The notes: generated from the letters alone by a model not told the origin. A DNA stretch of 64,000 nucleotides from Mytilus edulis (GCF_963676685.1 NC_092350.1:39713373-39777372), one strand, 5' to 3'; shown: positions 25,351 to 40,254, counted from the stretch's first letter. Program-made: numbers and translations.

Positions 25351-25412
25351 TGTGCGTCCGTTCGTTCGTTCGTTCGTTAATTCGTTCGTTCGTCCGTCCG
25401 TCCGTCTGTCCC
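25351..25412 (+). repeat. CGTT/CGTC tetranucleotide microsatellite
   Basis: About 15 units of (cgtt)n changing to (cgtc)n, followed by a dispersed repeat beginning 'gcttcaggtgaaag'. Confidence 0.85.
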
Positions 25413-25896
25413 TCCCGCTTCAGGTGAAAGTTTTTGGTCAAGGTAGTTTTTAATGAAGTTGAAGTTCAATCAACTTGAAACTTAGTATTCATTTTACTTA
25501 TGATATGATCTTTCTAATGTTAATGCAACATTTGGGTTTTGACCTGAATTTCACGTTCCACTGAACATAGAAAATAATAGATCGAGTGGGGCATCCGTGT
25601 ACTATGGACATATTCTTGTTATAATGAGTATCAAGAAAAGAAATGTAAATTAATCATAAATACTATTAACACCAAAAAATTGAAGTCAGTTAAAGTGCAT
25701 ATCTTAATTTTGCAAAAAGAGGAAAAAAAACATACTTAACCTACACACCTGGGTTTGATAAAAAAAAACTTTTCACTTTCTGAGAAACTGGACCATAGAC
25801 ACAACTTTTTCAGACATAAAATAATCCGGTCGTTGCTTACATTTTGTCACTTCTAGTAATAGCTTACTGTTTGGTAAAATAGCATCAAAACAATTA

Positions 25897-26098
25897 CTGT
25901 AAACCAACTTATTTTCGCGTTTAACCCTTTCTAATCCTCTTCGCGGCTATTAGATTTCGTGAATTTCTAATTTAATTCAAGTAGTTACATAAAGAAAGAT
26001 CTAAGTTTTACGTATTCGCAACAATGTATATTCGCGTTATTTTTCTACTCGTGAAAGTCACGAAAGTAAATCGCTCGCAAACATAGGTTGGTTTACAG
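25897..26098. mobile_element. 202-bp MITE with TTA duplication
   Basis: Inverted ends ctgtaaaccaac ... gttggtttacag, with TTA at 25894-25896 and 26099-26101. The interior has cgcg/ttcgcg-rich arms. A TTA duplication fits PIF/Harbinger-type mobilisation. Confidence 0.75.
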
Positions 26099-26683
26099 TT
26101 AGGTGACATTTATGTGGATCAAATCTCCTTAATTTTGTTGGTCTAGATGTAAGTAGGCCTAGTAGTTTGTTTAACGATGTCATTTTATAGATTGACCAAG
26201 ATGAGCTTACCTACGGTTGCATGATCGAGATTATATGACCGGTGTTTGTTTTTTAACAGTAGTAAGTGGAGATTAAGAATGGTTATGCCAGAAACGAGTG
26301 TTCACATCTAGAACTATTTAGGTGTTCTAATCTAGAACTATTTAGGTGTTCCAATCTAGAACTCTTTAGGTGGTCTAACTTAATTCTTTTGGAGACAAGA
26401 TATTTTTCTTGAAATGTATCTTCGATAGTTATTTACAATGTATACTGTTATGTTTACAATTGTTTAAGTATTATAAAGTATTGTTCTTCGCGAAATGTAA
26501 TAACTTGCTATAGTCATGCTCGAATTATACAATTGTTATAGTTTTGTTAATTCTTGGAAATGCTTTTCTGTAATGTTCTTCTTATTCTTGGTGACGTTTG
26601 ATATGATATTCTAGTCATGTTTATTTATTATTGTTTTAGGTACTTTGTAGATTTTTATCATTGTTACTGTTTTGTTAAATGTA

Positions 26684-26689
26684 AATAAA
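26684..26689 (+). promoter_or_regulatory. Poly(A) signal AATAAA, probable end of VGLUT transcript
   Basis: Canonical hexamer about 1.67 kb after the VGLUT stop codon, with AT-rich sequence on either side. Confidence 0.5.
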
Positions 26690-26705
26690 TATACATAATG
26701 AAATA

Positions 26706-28570
<1,865 letters not shown>

Positions 28571-28584
28571 TTTTCATCTTATTA

Positions 28585-29041
28585 TGGGGACGGAGTCCCC
28601 AATAACAGTAGAAAATTCAATAAAAAAAAATACGGGAAAATTTCCCGAATTTTTCATTGTACTAATGAACTCAAAATCGTTCAAATTTTTTTTGTCGTGT
28701 TTTGAAATCCCGGACCTGCGCAGAAATGTACAATGTACTTCCTTTTTCCGGTCTCGTTTGTATGAAACTTTGAGTAAAATATATATTTATCAGTCTAGTA
28801 TAAAATAGGAAGGAACGCGCAATACCAATTTCATTTTTAATAATTCCTTGATATGAAAAAAACGTTACCTGATGATAGCGTTTCTTTGTTTACATTGCAT
28901 ATGACGTCATAATTTAAATAACGTCACAACTAAATCCCTAACAACAGAACCAAAATCGGAAACGTTACGGTATTTCCGTTTCTTTTTTTTTAAACAAATA
29001 TTTAAGTTACAAAAAAATAATTCATACAGACTTCGTCCCCA
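28585..29041. mobile_element. ~457-bp MITE with TGGGGAC ends
   Basis: Left end tggggacggagtc, right end gacttcgtcccca: inverse with one mismatch. No transposase; target duplication not clear. Confidence 0.6.
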
Positions 29042-29677
29042 TTTACAGGTAATGCCTGCCTCATATTACCTCTGTATATGTTTCTAAAACTATACAGCTG
29101 AACTAATTTCTGTGATGGCAAGGTACTAAACTTTCGGTTTTCGAGAATAGATTTTTTTCACATTTTGCTTATGTTTTCGGTTAGCGTTACGCGAAAATTA
29201 AGTTTCAGTTTTGTACACAATTATTTCCTGCATTTTATGAGTCACCATATTAGTTTCTATCATGTCTTGGACAGGATTTTTTGTTTACAGTTGTTACCAG
29301 TCCAGTATATTTATTTAGTATACAAAAAGTCTCCTAAAGAAAATCAACGGGTCGACTTATTAATTGCGTTAAGCCCCCGTCCTACTAGACCACGACCGCA
29401 CAACGCTCACGGCCGTCATCTAAAATGTAAATTTACACGCTTTTTTTGTTATTTGATTTTGCCATGTGATTATGGACTTTCCCAATTGATCTTCCTCTAA
29501 GTTCAGTATTTTTGTGATTTTACTTTTTTTTCAACGATCTCGCTAAGATTAATACCACGTTCTATAGTCGGAGAGACAGCGCTACCATCTCACAGCGTCG
29601 TTACTACGACATGACTTCGACCTTCGCGTCCCCACCGCGACCCAAATACGCTTCTACTTCGACTATACCACGTTTAT

Positions 29678-30533
29678 GGCATACGATACAGTTACAGGGG
29701 AGGTCAAGACGTTTCTAACGTAAATTGTTATTTTCGCGACATCAAACTATGACTATTAAGGCAGCAACCATTTGATTTTCGGAGGGGGGGGGGGCTATGG
29801 TTTTTTTTGGAAAAAAAGTTTGTTTCCAGTTTTTGGAGAAAAAAAAAATTTGTTTTTGATTCTGAGAAAAAAAAATGTTTGTTTCACCCTCAGCTGCCAC
29901 TATATGTAATGCTAAAATTGAAAGAAAAAACTTGTTTTCGACTTGTCGTGAAAAAAATAGATTGTTTTTCGCCGCAGGCGAAAAAAAAAGTTTGTACAGA
30001 AAAAAAAAAGACTGATTTTTATCATTCAAATGTATTTAACTTAAAAACGAGTTCATGGACCCCTCTTTTTTTAAAATGCAATTTGGTTTGATTACTCGAG
30101 AAGATTATGTGTGCCAATTTTCATGAAAACGTAAATAGTGGAATTTTTTTTTTAATTTGATAAATATACAGCAAACAAATATGCTTTTTTCTACATTCAT
30201 TCATGTTTGATAAATATGAGTTATTTCTGAATAAAAAATGTACAACTTTTTAGGATACTTATAAAACACATAAATTACAAATGTTTAACAAAAAACAATT
30301 TGTGTCTATCTTTTAAAACAAATAAGTTATGTCTTTCTTTCGAAATGGAAAATACGGCCACAAATCTGAATTTTGAATAAATATACAAAATTTTGACCTC
30401 ATTCAAAGTTACTCAAAAAGTAGCACATGAAGGTATATTTTTTATTACATATTTGATTCAATCAGGTAAAAAATAGTCTATGTGGAAATTTTTATCATAA
30501 TGTAAATACGGGATCCAAACTGTATCGTATGCC
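29678..30533. repeat. 16-bp inverted pair inside the Harbinger element
   Basis: ggcatacgatacagtt at 29678-29693 and its reverse complement at 30518-30533 bracket 824 bp that includes poly-A/T blocks (29800-30015). Possibly a nested insertion. Confidence 0.5.
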
Positions 30534-31997
30534 TTAAGACCATAGTTCGATATTGCCGTCACTATCACGCTCTTCTTACGACCTGACTTCGTTCATACTA
30601 CGACCATTTCGAGTTCTAGTTATGCTCATTGTGATTGTCACATAAAATATATAGACGTTACGGGCGATGTTCGTACCTCATTGGAACATCGGTGTTGTTA
30701 GCAAGATGCAAGTCCAAAATATATAGTGATATCATATTCATTGCTATTGTACGTATTTTAAAAAAAATAATGTTTTTGAAATAAAAACGAAAAAAATAAT
30801 TGTTGAAAATATGTTTTATGCTGCATACGACAAGCTTCATTTAAAAAAAATAAGTTTAGGCTGTCCCGCGTAACATATTTCATTTATTGTTACAACTAAA
30901 CTATGATTTTCGTCTAAACTATTTTATATTTTGAAAAACGCTTTTTCCCATTATTTAACAAAAAGATTCCTTCAGTCTTTTATGCATTTTTTTATGACGT
31001 TATAACGACGTCATAGAAAAAGTGTTCCATATTACAAGGGCAAATCTGTCCCACGGGAAAAAAATTGGGATTACAGATTTGAGAATCAAAAAACATTTAT
31101 CTTACATGGAAAAAGGTTAGTTTTTGTATTTACTACATCAATGTGAATTTGCCTATTTTTATGATTTTAAAGACTAATATCCGGAAAAATTATATATGGT
31201 AATTTATGAGCGATTTTTCAAAGGCTCACAAGATTGTCGCACCGCCATTTTTTACGTTAAAACGAACTCAACTCCAAATTTAAGTCAATTGTTTGCTGAA
31301 AGTGCTCTTATAATTGTAGAATTTTATGATTTTTTAAAACATGTTATTTTTCTTAATTTTTCAGAAATCTAAAATACATCAATTTCCAATAAGTAGTTAA
31401 AAAGCATCGTCGATTTTGCAGTCTTACAAGAATGTCGCACTTGCTTAAAACAAGGTTTCAGTCGAAGTTTTGGTTTGAACGTTACGAAATATTTTTTTAA
31501 TAATTCCAGAAATTATGAAAAGGGTTATATAATATGAATATTTGTCATAGAGTCTATTTAAATACTTTGAGTTGATAATTGTATTAATACATGTAACTTT
31601 GACCGACACCCTATAAACTTTTATTTACAGAAGTAAAGATGTCTGCAGCAGATAGAATAAAACTTAAAATCGCGACGTTGTGTTACGCTTACATGTACGA
31701 ACATCGCGCGTAACGTCTAAAAGCACTCCATTATTAGTTTAAAATATATTATGCAATTGAACGTTACCATGGAAACACAAGACCATGCATGTTGAAGGTC
31801 GAACTTTGACCTATAATGATTTACTTTTATAAATTTCTTTGATGGAGAGTTGTCTCATTGGCACTCATACCACATCTTTCTATATCTATGCACATGTAGG
31901 ACTGCTTCTTTAATCATTAACACAGATACAAAATATTAACGACCGGGCCTTAACATTGTTATTGAGAGTTCGAAAAAGAAGAATTAGATGAAATTTT

Positions 31998-32349
31998 AGA
32001 CGGCGTAGGTCTTGTTTTGTTCGTCCTTGGTTATCAACCGAAAGGAGACTCATGTTTAGTTATTATGATCAGTTGATGAACGAGTTACGAATCGAGGATG
32101 AACTTTCCTTCTTTAATTTATTTTAGAATGCCATCAGACATTTTCAATGAACTTCTCAACAGAGTTGGTCAAATAATCAAAAAGACAGATTTTCTATTTA
32201 GAAGAGCCCTTTCACCTTGTCTTAAACTTGCCATCACTTTAAAACATTTATCTTTTAGTGACAAGTATTAAACCTTGCAGTATGACTTAAGAGTCGCTTG
32301 TGGTACTATAACCCGTGGTTTGCCGAACGTTATTGATGAGAGAGACTAG
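31998..32349 (+). pseudogene. PIF/Harbinger transposase N-terminal fragment
   Basis: Reads RRRRSCFVRPWL ... RLMFSYYDQLMNELR to 32121, then after a one-base shift RMPSDIFNELLNRVGQIIKK ... LSPCLKLAITLKHLS, a TAA stop, and LQYDLRVACGTI. This is the N-terminal region of HARBI1-like transposases (R-rich start, VRPWL, then LKLAITLRFLA-type helix). One frameshift and two stops are present, and the DDE domain is missing because the frame runs straight into the right terminal repeat. Confidence 0.8.
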
Positions 32350-32381
32350 TGCGATCGTGGCCTTGTGTGACGGGGGTATTA

Positions 32382-33241
32382 ACTAGGGCGTGCCCTTTAA
32401 AGTAAATTGCTAGTACAAATCAGAACAAAAACAAATCTACGATAGGAAAATAGAGACTTGAAGAGATATATAAAATTGCTCAACGAGTTTACAGCGATGG
32501 ATAAAAATAAGGAATATAACTCTTTTTTTTCATTCATTGTTATATTCTCATTCCTCTCCTCTGATTTTGATTTTAAAACTATTTACTAGTAACTGTCCTA
32601 CCACCAGACATCGCGTGAATTTACGCCATCAAAATATTCTATGATTAGCATATAAGCAATCAAAAGAAAAAAACAGCTTAGTCTGACCCATTATCTAAAC
32701 GGTGGCATTTAAACATAAATATGTGATCTAAATTTTGTTTTGCGTGCCCTGAATTTAAAAAGAAGGATTAAAAGTACTGTGTTACTTTAATGTTATACGT
32801 TAATTCATTTTCAATTTCCGATTTTGTCTGAAACAGAATAATCAAACCATTCCGGTTTGATAACACTTTCGCACGAACTTTGTTTTTAAACATGAAAATT
32901 ATCTTTGATATTATAAAAATGTTATAAATAGCCTCCCTTAAAAGAAAAATTGTACTGATGATAGTAAACATTACACTTAATTGTTCTTTTGAATTCAGAT
33001 GATGTCGTTAAATTTATAAATGTATTTTATGTCAGTAACAAAATATCAAAACAATAATGATACGATTTTTATCGTTTGTATTCCGTCTATCGAAATAAAA
33101 ACAGGCTGTTTGTCTTTGACTTCTCTTATTTTGTGGAGTTCCATCCGTCTTTTAAACCGATATATACTTTCTGAAAGCCGGCGACTGTCAGACCTTTGTG
33201 AATTGTTTCTGTACTTTTACTGTTTCCCCGTTGTATAGGAA
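32382..33241. other. Intergenic, no gene seen
   Basis: AT-rich, with short open frames (32768-32971 -, 33020-33238 +) that match no family I know. Confidence 0.5.
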
Positions 33242-34120
33242 TCAACAATAACAACCAACTTTGTTGTAAATATCAATATAGAATATAGGTAAAATCAACA
33301 ACAACAACCAACTTGGTGGTTATTACCAAGGTAGAATATAGGTAAAATCAACGACAACAACCAACTTGGTGTTAATTATCAAGATAGAATATAGGTAAAA
33401 TCAACGACGACAACCAACTTGGTGGTTATTACCAAGGTAGAATATAGGTAAAATCAACGACAACAACCAACTTGGTGGTTATGACCACGGTAGAATATAG
33501 GTAAAATCAACGACAACAACCAACTCTGTGGTTATTACCAAGGTAGAATACAGGGAAAATCAAACGACAACAACCAACTTGGTGGTTATGTCCAAGGTAG
33601 AATATAGGTAAAATCAATGACAACAACCAACTTTGTGGTTATTACCAAGGTAGAATATAGGTAAAATCAACGACAACAACCAACTTGGTGGTTATTACCA
33701 AGGTAGAATTATAGGTAAAATCAACGACAACATAGGGGAAATCAACGACAACAACCAACTTGGTGGTTATTACCAAGGTAGAATATAGGTAAAATCAACC
33801 AAAAACAACCAACTTTGTGGTTATTACCAAGGTAGAATATAATAGGTAAAATCAACGACAACAACCAACTTGGTGGTTATGACCAAGGTAGAATATAGGT
33901 AAAATCAACGACAACAACCAACTTTGTGGTTATTACCAAGGTAGAATATAGGTAAAATCAACGACAACAACCAACTTGGTGGTAATTACCAAGGTAGAAT
34001 ATAGGGAAAATCAACGACAACAACCAACTTTGTGGTTATTACCAAGATAGATTATAGGTAAAATCAACGACAACAACCAACTTGGTGGTTATTACCAAGG
34101 TAGAATATAGGTAAAATCAT
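33242..34120 (+). repeat. 53-bp satellite, about 17 copies
   Basis: The unit runs caacgacaacaaccaacttg, then gtggttattaccaaggtaga, then atataggtaaaat. Each unit contains a short hairpin (cttggt / accaag). In the second half, 'cttggtgg' and 'ctttgtgg' units alternate, a two-unit higher-order pattern. One unit is truncated at about 33725-33745. Confidence 0.95.
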
Positions 34121-34545
34121 AATATTTAAATCCTTCTGACTTTTGATGTTGTTTTTTTTCTATTTTTTATCATGGAAATTACCGCCATGTTTTTTGTTGT
34201 TGTTGATATTAACTATATCATGTAGCAAGGTAGAATATAGGGAAAATCAACGACAACAACCAACTTTGTGGTTATTACCAAGGTAGAATATAGGTAAAAT
34301 CAACAACAAAAAAACAATTTGGCGGAAATTGTCAAGATAGAATATAGGTAAAATCAACAAAAACAACCAACTTGGCGGAAATTACCAAGATAGAATATAG
34401 GTACAACCAACGACAACAACCATCTTGGCGAAAATTACCAAGATAGAATATAGTTAATATCAGCAACAACAAAAAACATGGCGGTAATTTCCATGATAGA
34501 AAATAGAAAAAAACAACATCAAAAGTCAGAAGGAATTTGAATATT
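34121..34545. mobile_element. Inverted-repeat element enclosing satellite units
   Basis: Arms 34121-34218 and 34448-34545 are reverse complements of about 98 bp (aatatttaaatccttctgac ... / ... gtcagaaggaatttgaatatt). Between them lie about four diverged satellite units. Each arm, read inward, is itself a diverged satellite unit (catggcggtaatttccatga / tagaaaatag). Confidence 0.85.
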
Positions 34546-34992
34546 GTAAGACGGACAATAAGCTACAAAACTTAGATTCTGTTATAAAAGTTTTCCCATT
34601 TGAAGACCCTGACCGCATCAAACATGACCACCATTGTTACTGTCGCACACATTTAGTCTAAATTACAAATCATTGTATAATTATACACGCTCTTTTTTGA
34701 TGATGTCATTTTGAATTTGCTGTGGGAGATCACTTTTTAAATTGTTTAAAGACTTTCAGTTGTTATTTTGATTTCAATTAAGAGATAGACAGTGTTCGGT
34801 TTTCTATCTTAAGGTTGTTCATTGTTATCTTTTTATTATTTTCCATTTGCTATATAAATTATACCTTCAACTTGAACGTCATGCAACATCCGCTTTTGAA
34901 GTTCATAAAGCCTAATATGCACAAGAAGTATACAAACAAATTTGTTGACAGTTTACCCTCAACCATGTTTTAAGAAATGTGTTTCAAATACA

Positions 34993-35186
34993 TGACCGTT
35001 GGTGTTCACGTTTGAATGGTTTTACACTCGTAATTTTTTGGAGCCCTTTATAGCTTGCTGTTCGGTGTGAGCTAATGCTCCGTGTTGAGGACCGTACCTA
35101 GACCTATAATGGTTTACTTTTTTAAATTGCGACTTGGATGGAGAGTTGTCTCATTGACACCCATACCACATCTTCCTATATCTATA
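34993..35186 (+). repeat. Dispersed repeat R2, fuller copy
   Basis: Has 'ccctttatagcttgctgttc', 'gacctataatggtttac', 'ggatggagagttgtctcatt' and 'ccataccacatcttcctat' in order. Confidence 0.75.
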
Positions 35187-35189
35187 TGC

Positions 35190-38100
35190 AACAGCCTTTT
35201 ATTTTCTCGTAGTGGACTTGTACTTGGCAGAAACAGACGCCTGATTAACACGTCATTCGGTTTTTTATTAGTTTTTCTGAAAGAAGACAATGTATCTGTA
35301 CATTATTAATGAATTTCTTCCTATTATAGCTATTAGTGATCTAAAGGTGTTATGTTATGCTCTATTCATACTATATCTTTAAGAAGTTATCGATCGCCGG
35401 TATTTCTGTTTCATCTAGACATGCGATGTTGTTAGACCTTTCAAGGCTAGAATAATTCGAAAAAAAATAGATGAATTGGACAGGTATAGGATAATATGTT
35501 GCTTGCTAAAGGAATTGGATTTATATATAATAGATATTAAGCATATTAATTCCACCATGCATTGACATTTTTATATCTTATGCAAGCATCTTTGAACATA
35601 ATGTTGGGTAAACAAAATTTCGAGAGATCCAAGGGTAGATTACAGTTTAGAAATATAGGTGATCTCTTAAAGGGACATATCCTGTTAGGCAGTAAATCCA
35701 TGCTTGAGTGGGTGTCTGGCTGTGCTGTATGTATAAATACACAGACATTTTCGGTCAATAAATTCGATACCTATCTTGTACAGAAAATCAAACTCTTCAT
35801 CACAGTTGAAATACTCTGCAGATCCTATATTTTGCACTTATTTGTAAGATACTCCGGTCATTAATCAACTTGAAATACATGCCACTAGACATAAAGCAAA
35901 AATCAATGAATTAAATTTAACAATCTGCGATTTTTCAAAGTTTGAAGAGCCATACATTTCGTGTATCCAAAGCGCTTTTCTCCACAAGCATTAGGGGACT
36001 ATAAGACCAAAATAGACATACTGTGGATTCATTTTTATTAGTTCGATACCAATTTTCGAGGGATTCATGAGGTCTAGGAGAACCACGAATTAAAATCGAC
36101 GAATTGCAAATTTTCAATAGGCTTTGTATGCAGAGTTTGGTTAAACCACAAAGTCCAGTATCAACGAATATACTAGTTTTTCCAAATTCACGAAAATTTG
36201 TACCCACGAAAATAAATGAATTCACAGTATATATATATGGTTCATCCATATATCATCCATATATATATATTATATATATAGGGCTACTTTACCAGAGGGA
36301 GTTGGTTTAACGTCATACATGTATACATTGCATAAGTCTTTGGCTCAACAACATCAGTTAAGATCATTTGCTTTAAGGAGATGGTAAATTAGCAACTCTT
36401 TCAATTTCAAACATTAACTAACCGTATGGTCAAGATGACAAACGAATAGAAGTCATTCAGAAAACTAATGAGAATGTTTAATATGTTCATCCACTTTACT
36501 TGGTGTATTGCAATGAACAAGTAACAAAACTATTTCAAATAGAAGGACAAACTAGATGCCACACAGTCTTTTGTGCTTGGTTAGCCAAAGAGAAAACCAC
36601 ATTTTTATCTCATTTTTTAGTAATGACATCTAAAACAATATACAACATATTTCCAATCATGAGATAAAATTATTAATATCTATGTCATTCGGTCTATTGG
36701 AAGTAGTTGTCATATCATCTTATTTTCATATTTACGGTTTTGGCAAAGAACATTGCACAAGGACTTGTTTAGCGGCATTCGTCACAACTCGGCAGATTCC
36801 CGATGATTGCCGATTGGTTTAGTGGGTCAGATGCAGCTTTACAGTCGAAGACGGTCATCTCAACCCTCAAGGTGGTACATAACACTACTTGAGATAACTA
36901 CATGTATGTAAAATCAGCTAAACGTTTTAATTACGTTATACTGTTAAGAAAATATGAAGCTTCTCAATGATCAAAATTAGTGTTGAACAACTGCTATATA
37001 TTTCCAACAAATTTTATGAAATTATCTGATAATTTGTCTGGTTCAAATTTTTTGAAATTTTGATATTTTTGTCAAAGGGTCAAAATAAATATTTTGTCAA
37101 CATTTTATGGAAATTATACGAGTCGATTTAATTTAAGTCAATGTGTTGGGTACCACCATAAGAAGCCCATATGGCACATTATAAACTCTATAACTTTGGC
37201 AATTACCAATGCTCGCCTTATGAATGTAGATAAAAGTAGATGTATGATTATAACCAATGAGGCAGTAACCCAACTACGCAAATATCCAAAATATAGAATA
37301 TAGAATGATGTACTGGTAAGGAACACAAATCGTTTATGTTATCGGTGATTGTCTTTCCCTCAGTAGGCATGTCATTTTACGTTGGAGATGATTTCAAAGT
37401 AATGAAATTGGAATTAATAACTAACATACCGGTATCACGAAAAATACATTAATATAGACAATCCTTCTCTGAAAGTTTTACTTTTCTCTGGGAGTCTTAC
37501 TTTTATTGAATTAATAAACATGTGAGTTGTAATAAATGGAATATAACAGAGCTATTTTAAACACAGTATGTTCTTGAGAGGGCAATTAATGTGTTGTTGA
37601 ATGGAGTTATGACTTATAAAACACGAAAGTAGGCGTCGTCCTTGTGATATTCATTGCTTATTGGTTTTCTCTCTCAATGTTTTCATTTTTATCTTAAACA
37701 TATACATTATACAGCATATTTACAGCTTCTTGTGTAATAACATATATCTATATATATTTTCACCATACATATCAGTCCTCGTTAAATCGAGTTCGATCAA
37801 ATAAACAGAACTACGTAATAGCACTACATGCATATTTTGACAATTAATATCTCTTCAGTAGTATCTGAGGAAAACATAATTGAAAATCAAAAACCTAATA
37901 TAAATTCGTTGAAGAGCTTTTAAACCAAATGGACCAACAGTAAAGCCAAATTCGGACCGAGGATCAGAGCTATGCCTAAGAGAGACAATCTTTGATTAAA
38001 AAATATTTCAAAGTTCTCTACAACAAATTTGAATAAAAACATATTAGTATGTTCATACCTGTACCGAAGTATTGGCTATTTTGCTGGTGTTGCCCTAGAA

Positions 38101-38210
38101 TTTAAATTTATAGTGCAAAAAGATACGACAACATTTCATTGAAAATGGTAAATGAATGTACATTTTCAGCTACTAATTGACAAATGAAATTTTTAAAATC
38201 TCGGATAAAT
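35190..38210. other. Intergenic between satellite and TMEM97
   Basis: Contains the MITE at 36021-36227 and a further dispersed-repeat stretch (about 36870-37110). Open frames at 35562-35864 (+) and 35546-35758 (-) overlap and match nothing I recognise. No gene called. Confidence 0.5.
36021..36227. mobile_element. 207-bp MITE with TA duplication
   Basis: Ends ctgtggattcatttttatt and the inverse of ctgtgaattcatttattttc. TA at 36019-36020 and 36228-36229. Best-preserved member of the family at 16384 and 21167. Confidence 0.7.
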
Positions 38211-38216
38211 ACTTAA

Positions 38217-38488
38217 GGATGTACTTAGGTGAGGTTTTGGAGTTTATGTCAAATGTTCGGAGTCCTTGGTGTTTTTCCATACAATACAAAGTAAAATATT
38301 TTGCCCCCATAACACCCATTTATTTTTTCATATAAGACTAAATAGCTCATAAAGGTCATTTACCAAAAGTTTAGAAGACCCAAATAATACCAATGCAAAT
38401 ATAAGGTAAATGTCCTTAAAGACTACTCTTCCAGCTTATAGTATCAATTTTAAATTCTTGATTTATTATTTTTCACCTAAGTACATCC
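38217..38488. mobile_element. 272-bp MITE with TTAA duplication (piggyBac-like)
   Basis: Perfect 16-bp inverted ends ggatgtacttaggtga / tcacctaagtacatcc, flanked on both sides by TTAA (38213-38216, 38489-38492). No coding capacity. The TTAA target points to piggyBac mobilisation. Confidence 0.85.
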
Positions 38489-38492
38489 TTAA

Positions 38493-40137
38493 AGTGAGGC
38501 AGTTTCTTTCAAAGGTAAAATTTAGCCCAGCAATTTGCATGAGCCTACAAAGAATATAAGAAATAGTTGACGTTTGATTGAATCATCTATATATAAAGGA
38601 GGACTGACACCCTATTGTTGCTATGACAAAATTGATGATTCTATCCAGTTCCTTCTTCTGCTTAGTACATGTCTGCCATTTATTATACTCTGTTAGCCAC
38701 ATTACATTACAATCGTTCAACGACGTATGTTAGCAAAGGGACCAAAATACCACGTGAAAAAAAATGAATGTTTCCCGGTGTTTGTTCTTTCAACAACTAA
38801 ATGGTCAGTTAAATAAAGTATAGTCTTTTATCATACTTTCATGCATATGTTTTTAATAAATTTTATATGCTGCTAATTAAATGCCATAGGTACTGCCGTT
38901 GTATGAATAAATTCTAAAATGGTATGTTTTGTAAATTCCGCAAGTCACAGTGTCAATGGCAAAGCTTAAGTTATTTCTCGTTTTGGCTGTTCAGTTTAGT
39001 CCTTTATATTTGTATAGCTCTTTATATCCTCGGCTTACAGGATATTTGTCTTTTCAAAGTTCCTGCTATTGGTAAATCTTAAAAAAAAAATCATTGAAGA
39101 CAGGAAAATTGTTACGTTTTATTTTTATTTATGCATACAGAGCGTTTAACCATGCATAAAAATGTAGATTAACAAAAATACTTTTATTATATATAGAAAT
39201 GCAGCAGACGTTCATTCAATTACTAGGGCAATGGATGGACTACTGATATTATTTATAAAGGATGCGAATAATAGACACCATTACAGCCTGCATGCACAGA
39301 TTGTTTGTTAGCATTATGGAGTTGTCTATATTGTTTCTTTATCCTAGAATGATATCTCCAAGAGCGCTTGATGGTTTAGCTAGAACTATATCAAAAATCA
39401 TTTAATTATCAGGTTTGCATACAAAAACATAAGACCATATGACTCGGGTAAAACATAAACAGATGAATCAGTAATTTTAAAGCACAAAATATTGGCAATA
39501 CAATTGAAAAGCTAAAAGAAAGAATTATGATAATTTGGGAATAATTGAAATGCCTGCTGTGCTTGCCAGGGTACGTCGTCTGGTAACAACCTTTATTAGG
39601 GAAAGAGATAGATCGTTGATACTGATAATTTTCTACTACTATGTAATCAAATAAAGAAAAGTTGCTGAAGAAGAGAGACAATTCAAAAATAAATAAGTTG
39701 CAGATTTATTAAACTTTAGCAGTTCACCATTTGTGTATGGAATATATTTTTTTTGCAGAAGGCACGTAATCATCATGATTATAAAATCTTTTTTGGCGAT
39801 TGATTACTAGCATATATATTTTGAAACTACATATGTATATAATATTAAACATACTCAGTTGTACACCTGTATATCCGTTTATACGTTACTATTATATACC
39901 ACGTAAATTAATTCATCTATCAATAATAAATCGAAATTAATCATGTATCGAAAATATACAAAAGCAAAACATACATCTCAATGAATAAACAGAATAAATT
40001 CGTAATTTTAGAAAAAAAATCGTACCATTTGTATTTTCCGGATCTTTTTAACTTACACAAACCGTCAACGATTTAATATTTATCTTTACTTTCACTTTGT
40101 TGTTTGTGTTATTTGTACATTTATATGTTACACAATT
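38493..40137. other. Region upstream of TMEM97
   Basis: AT-rich, no repeat boundary or exon recognised. The TMEM97 promoter and 5' UTR should lie here, but I see no diagnostic motif. Confidence 0.4.
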
Positions 40138-40254
40138 ATGAAGTTTACATCTATCTTGGACTTTATATTCCTGATATATTTTGTTGTACACATTCCAGTA
40201 GCAATATTTTTCGATTCACAAGCAATTTTCCCTAAATGGATTTACCCTGGAGTG
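40138..40254 (+). CDS. TMEM97: TMEM97 exon 1
   Basis: 39 codons from ATG, first helix plus the [14 protein letters not shown] motif. Donor gtaagt at 40255, phase 0. Confidence 0.93.

Larger units (their letters stand above)
25014..26705 (+). other. VGLUT: VGLUT 3' untranslated region (probable)
   Basis: No coding sequence is seen. The region contains a CGTT/CGTC microsatellite, a dispersed repeat after it (about 25400-25625) and a small inverted-repeat element (25897-26098). The first good poly(A) signal with a following AT-rich end is at 26684, so the 3' UTR would be about 1.7 kb. This is inferred from the signal only. Confidence 0.5.
29372..32378 (+). mobile_element. 3.0-kb PIF/Harbinger-type DNA transposon, defective
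   Basis: Left end agcccccgtcctactagacc and right end (inverse) tacccccgtcacacaaggcc; about 26 of 31 terminal positions match. Both sides carry TTA (29369-29371, 32379-32381), the Harbinger target duplication. The interior holds a broken Harbinger transposase start next to the right end, CGAC-rich subterminal stretches (29535-29690, 30535-30660), an R1 piece (29430-29525), half of a G-run element (29752-29800) and an R2 piece (31786-31890). The catalytic half of the transposase is absent, so this copy cannot move itself. Confidence 0.8.

Noticed and set aside
29742..30091. Phe/Lys-rich open frames on both strands
   Set aside because: Translation of poly-A/T tracts within the Harbinger element.
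33242..34120. Regularly spaced repeats that might suggest a CRISPR array
   Set aside because: Units abut without unique spacers, diverge as satellites do, and the genome is eukaryotic.
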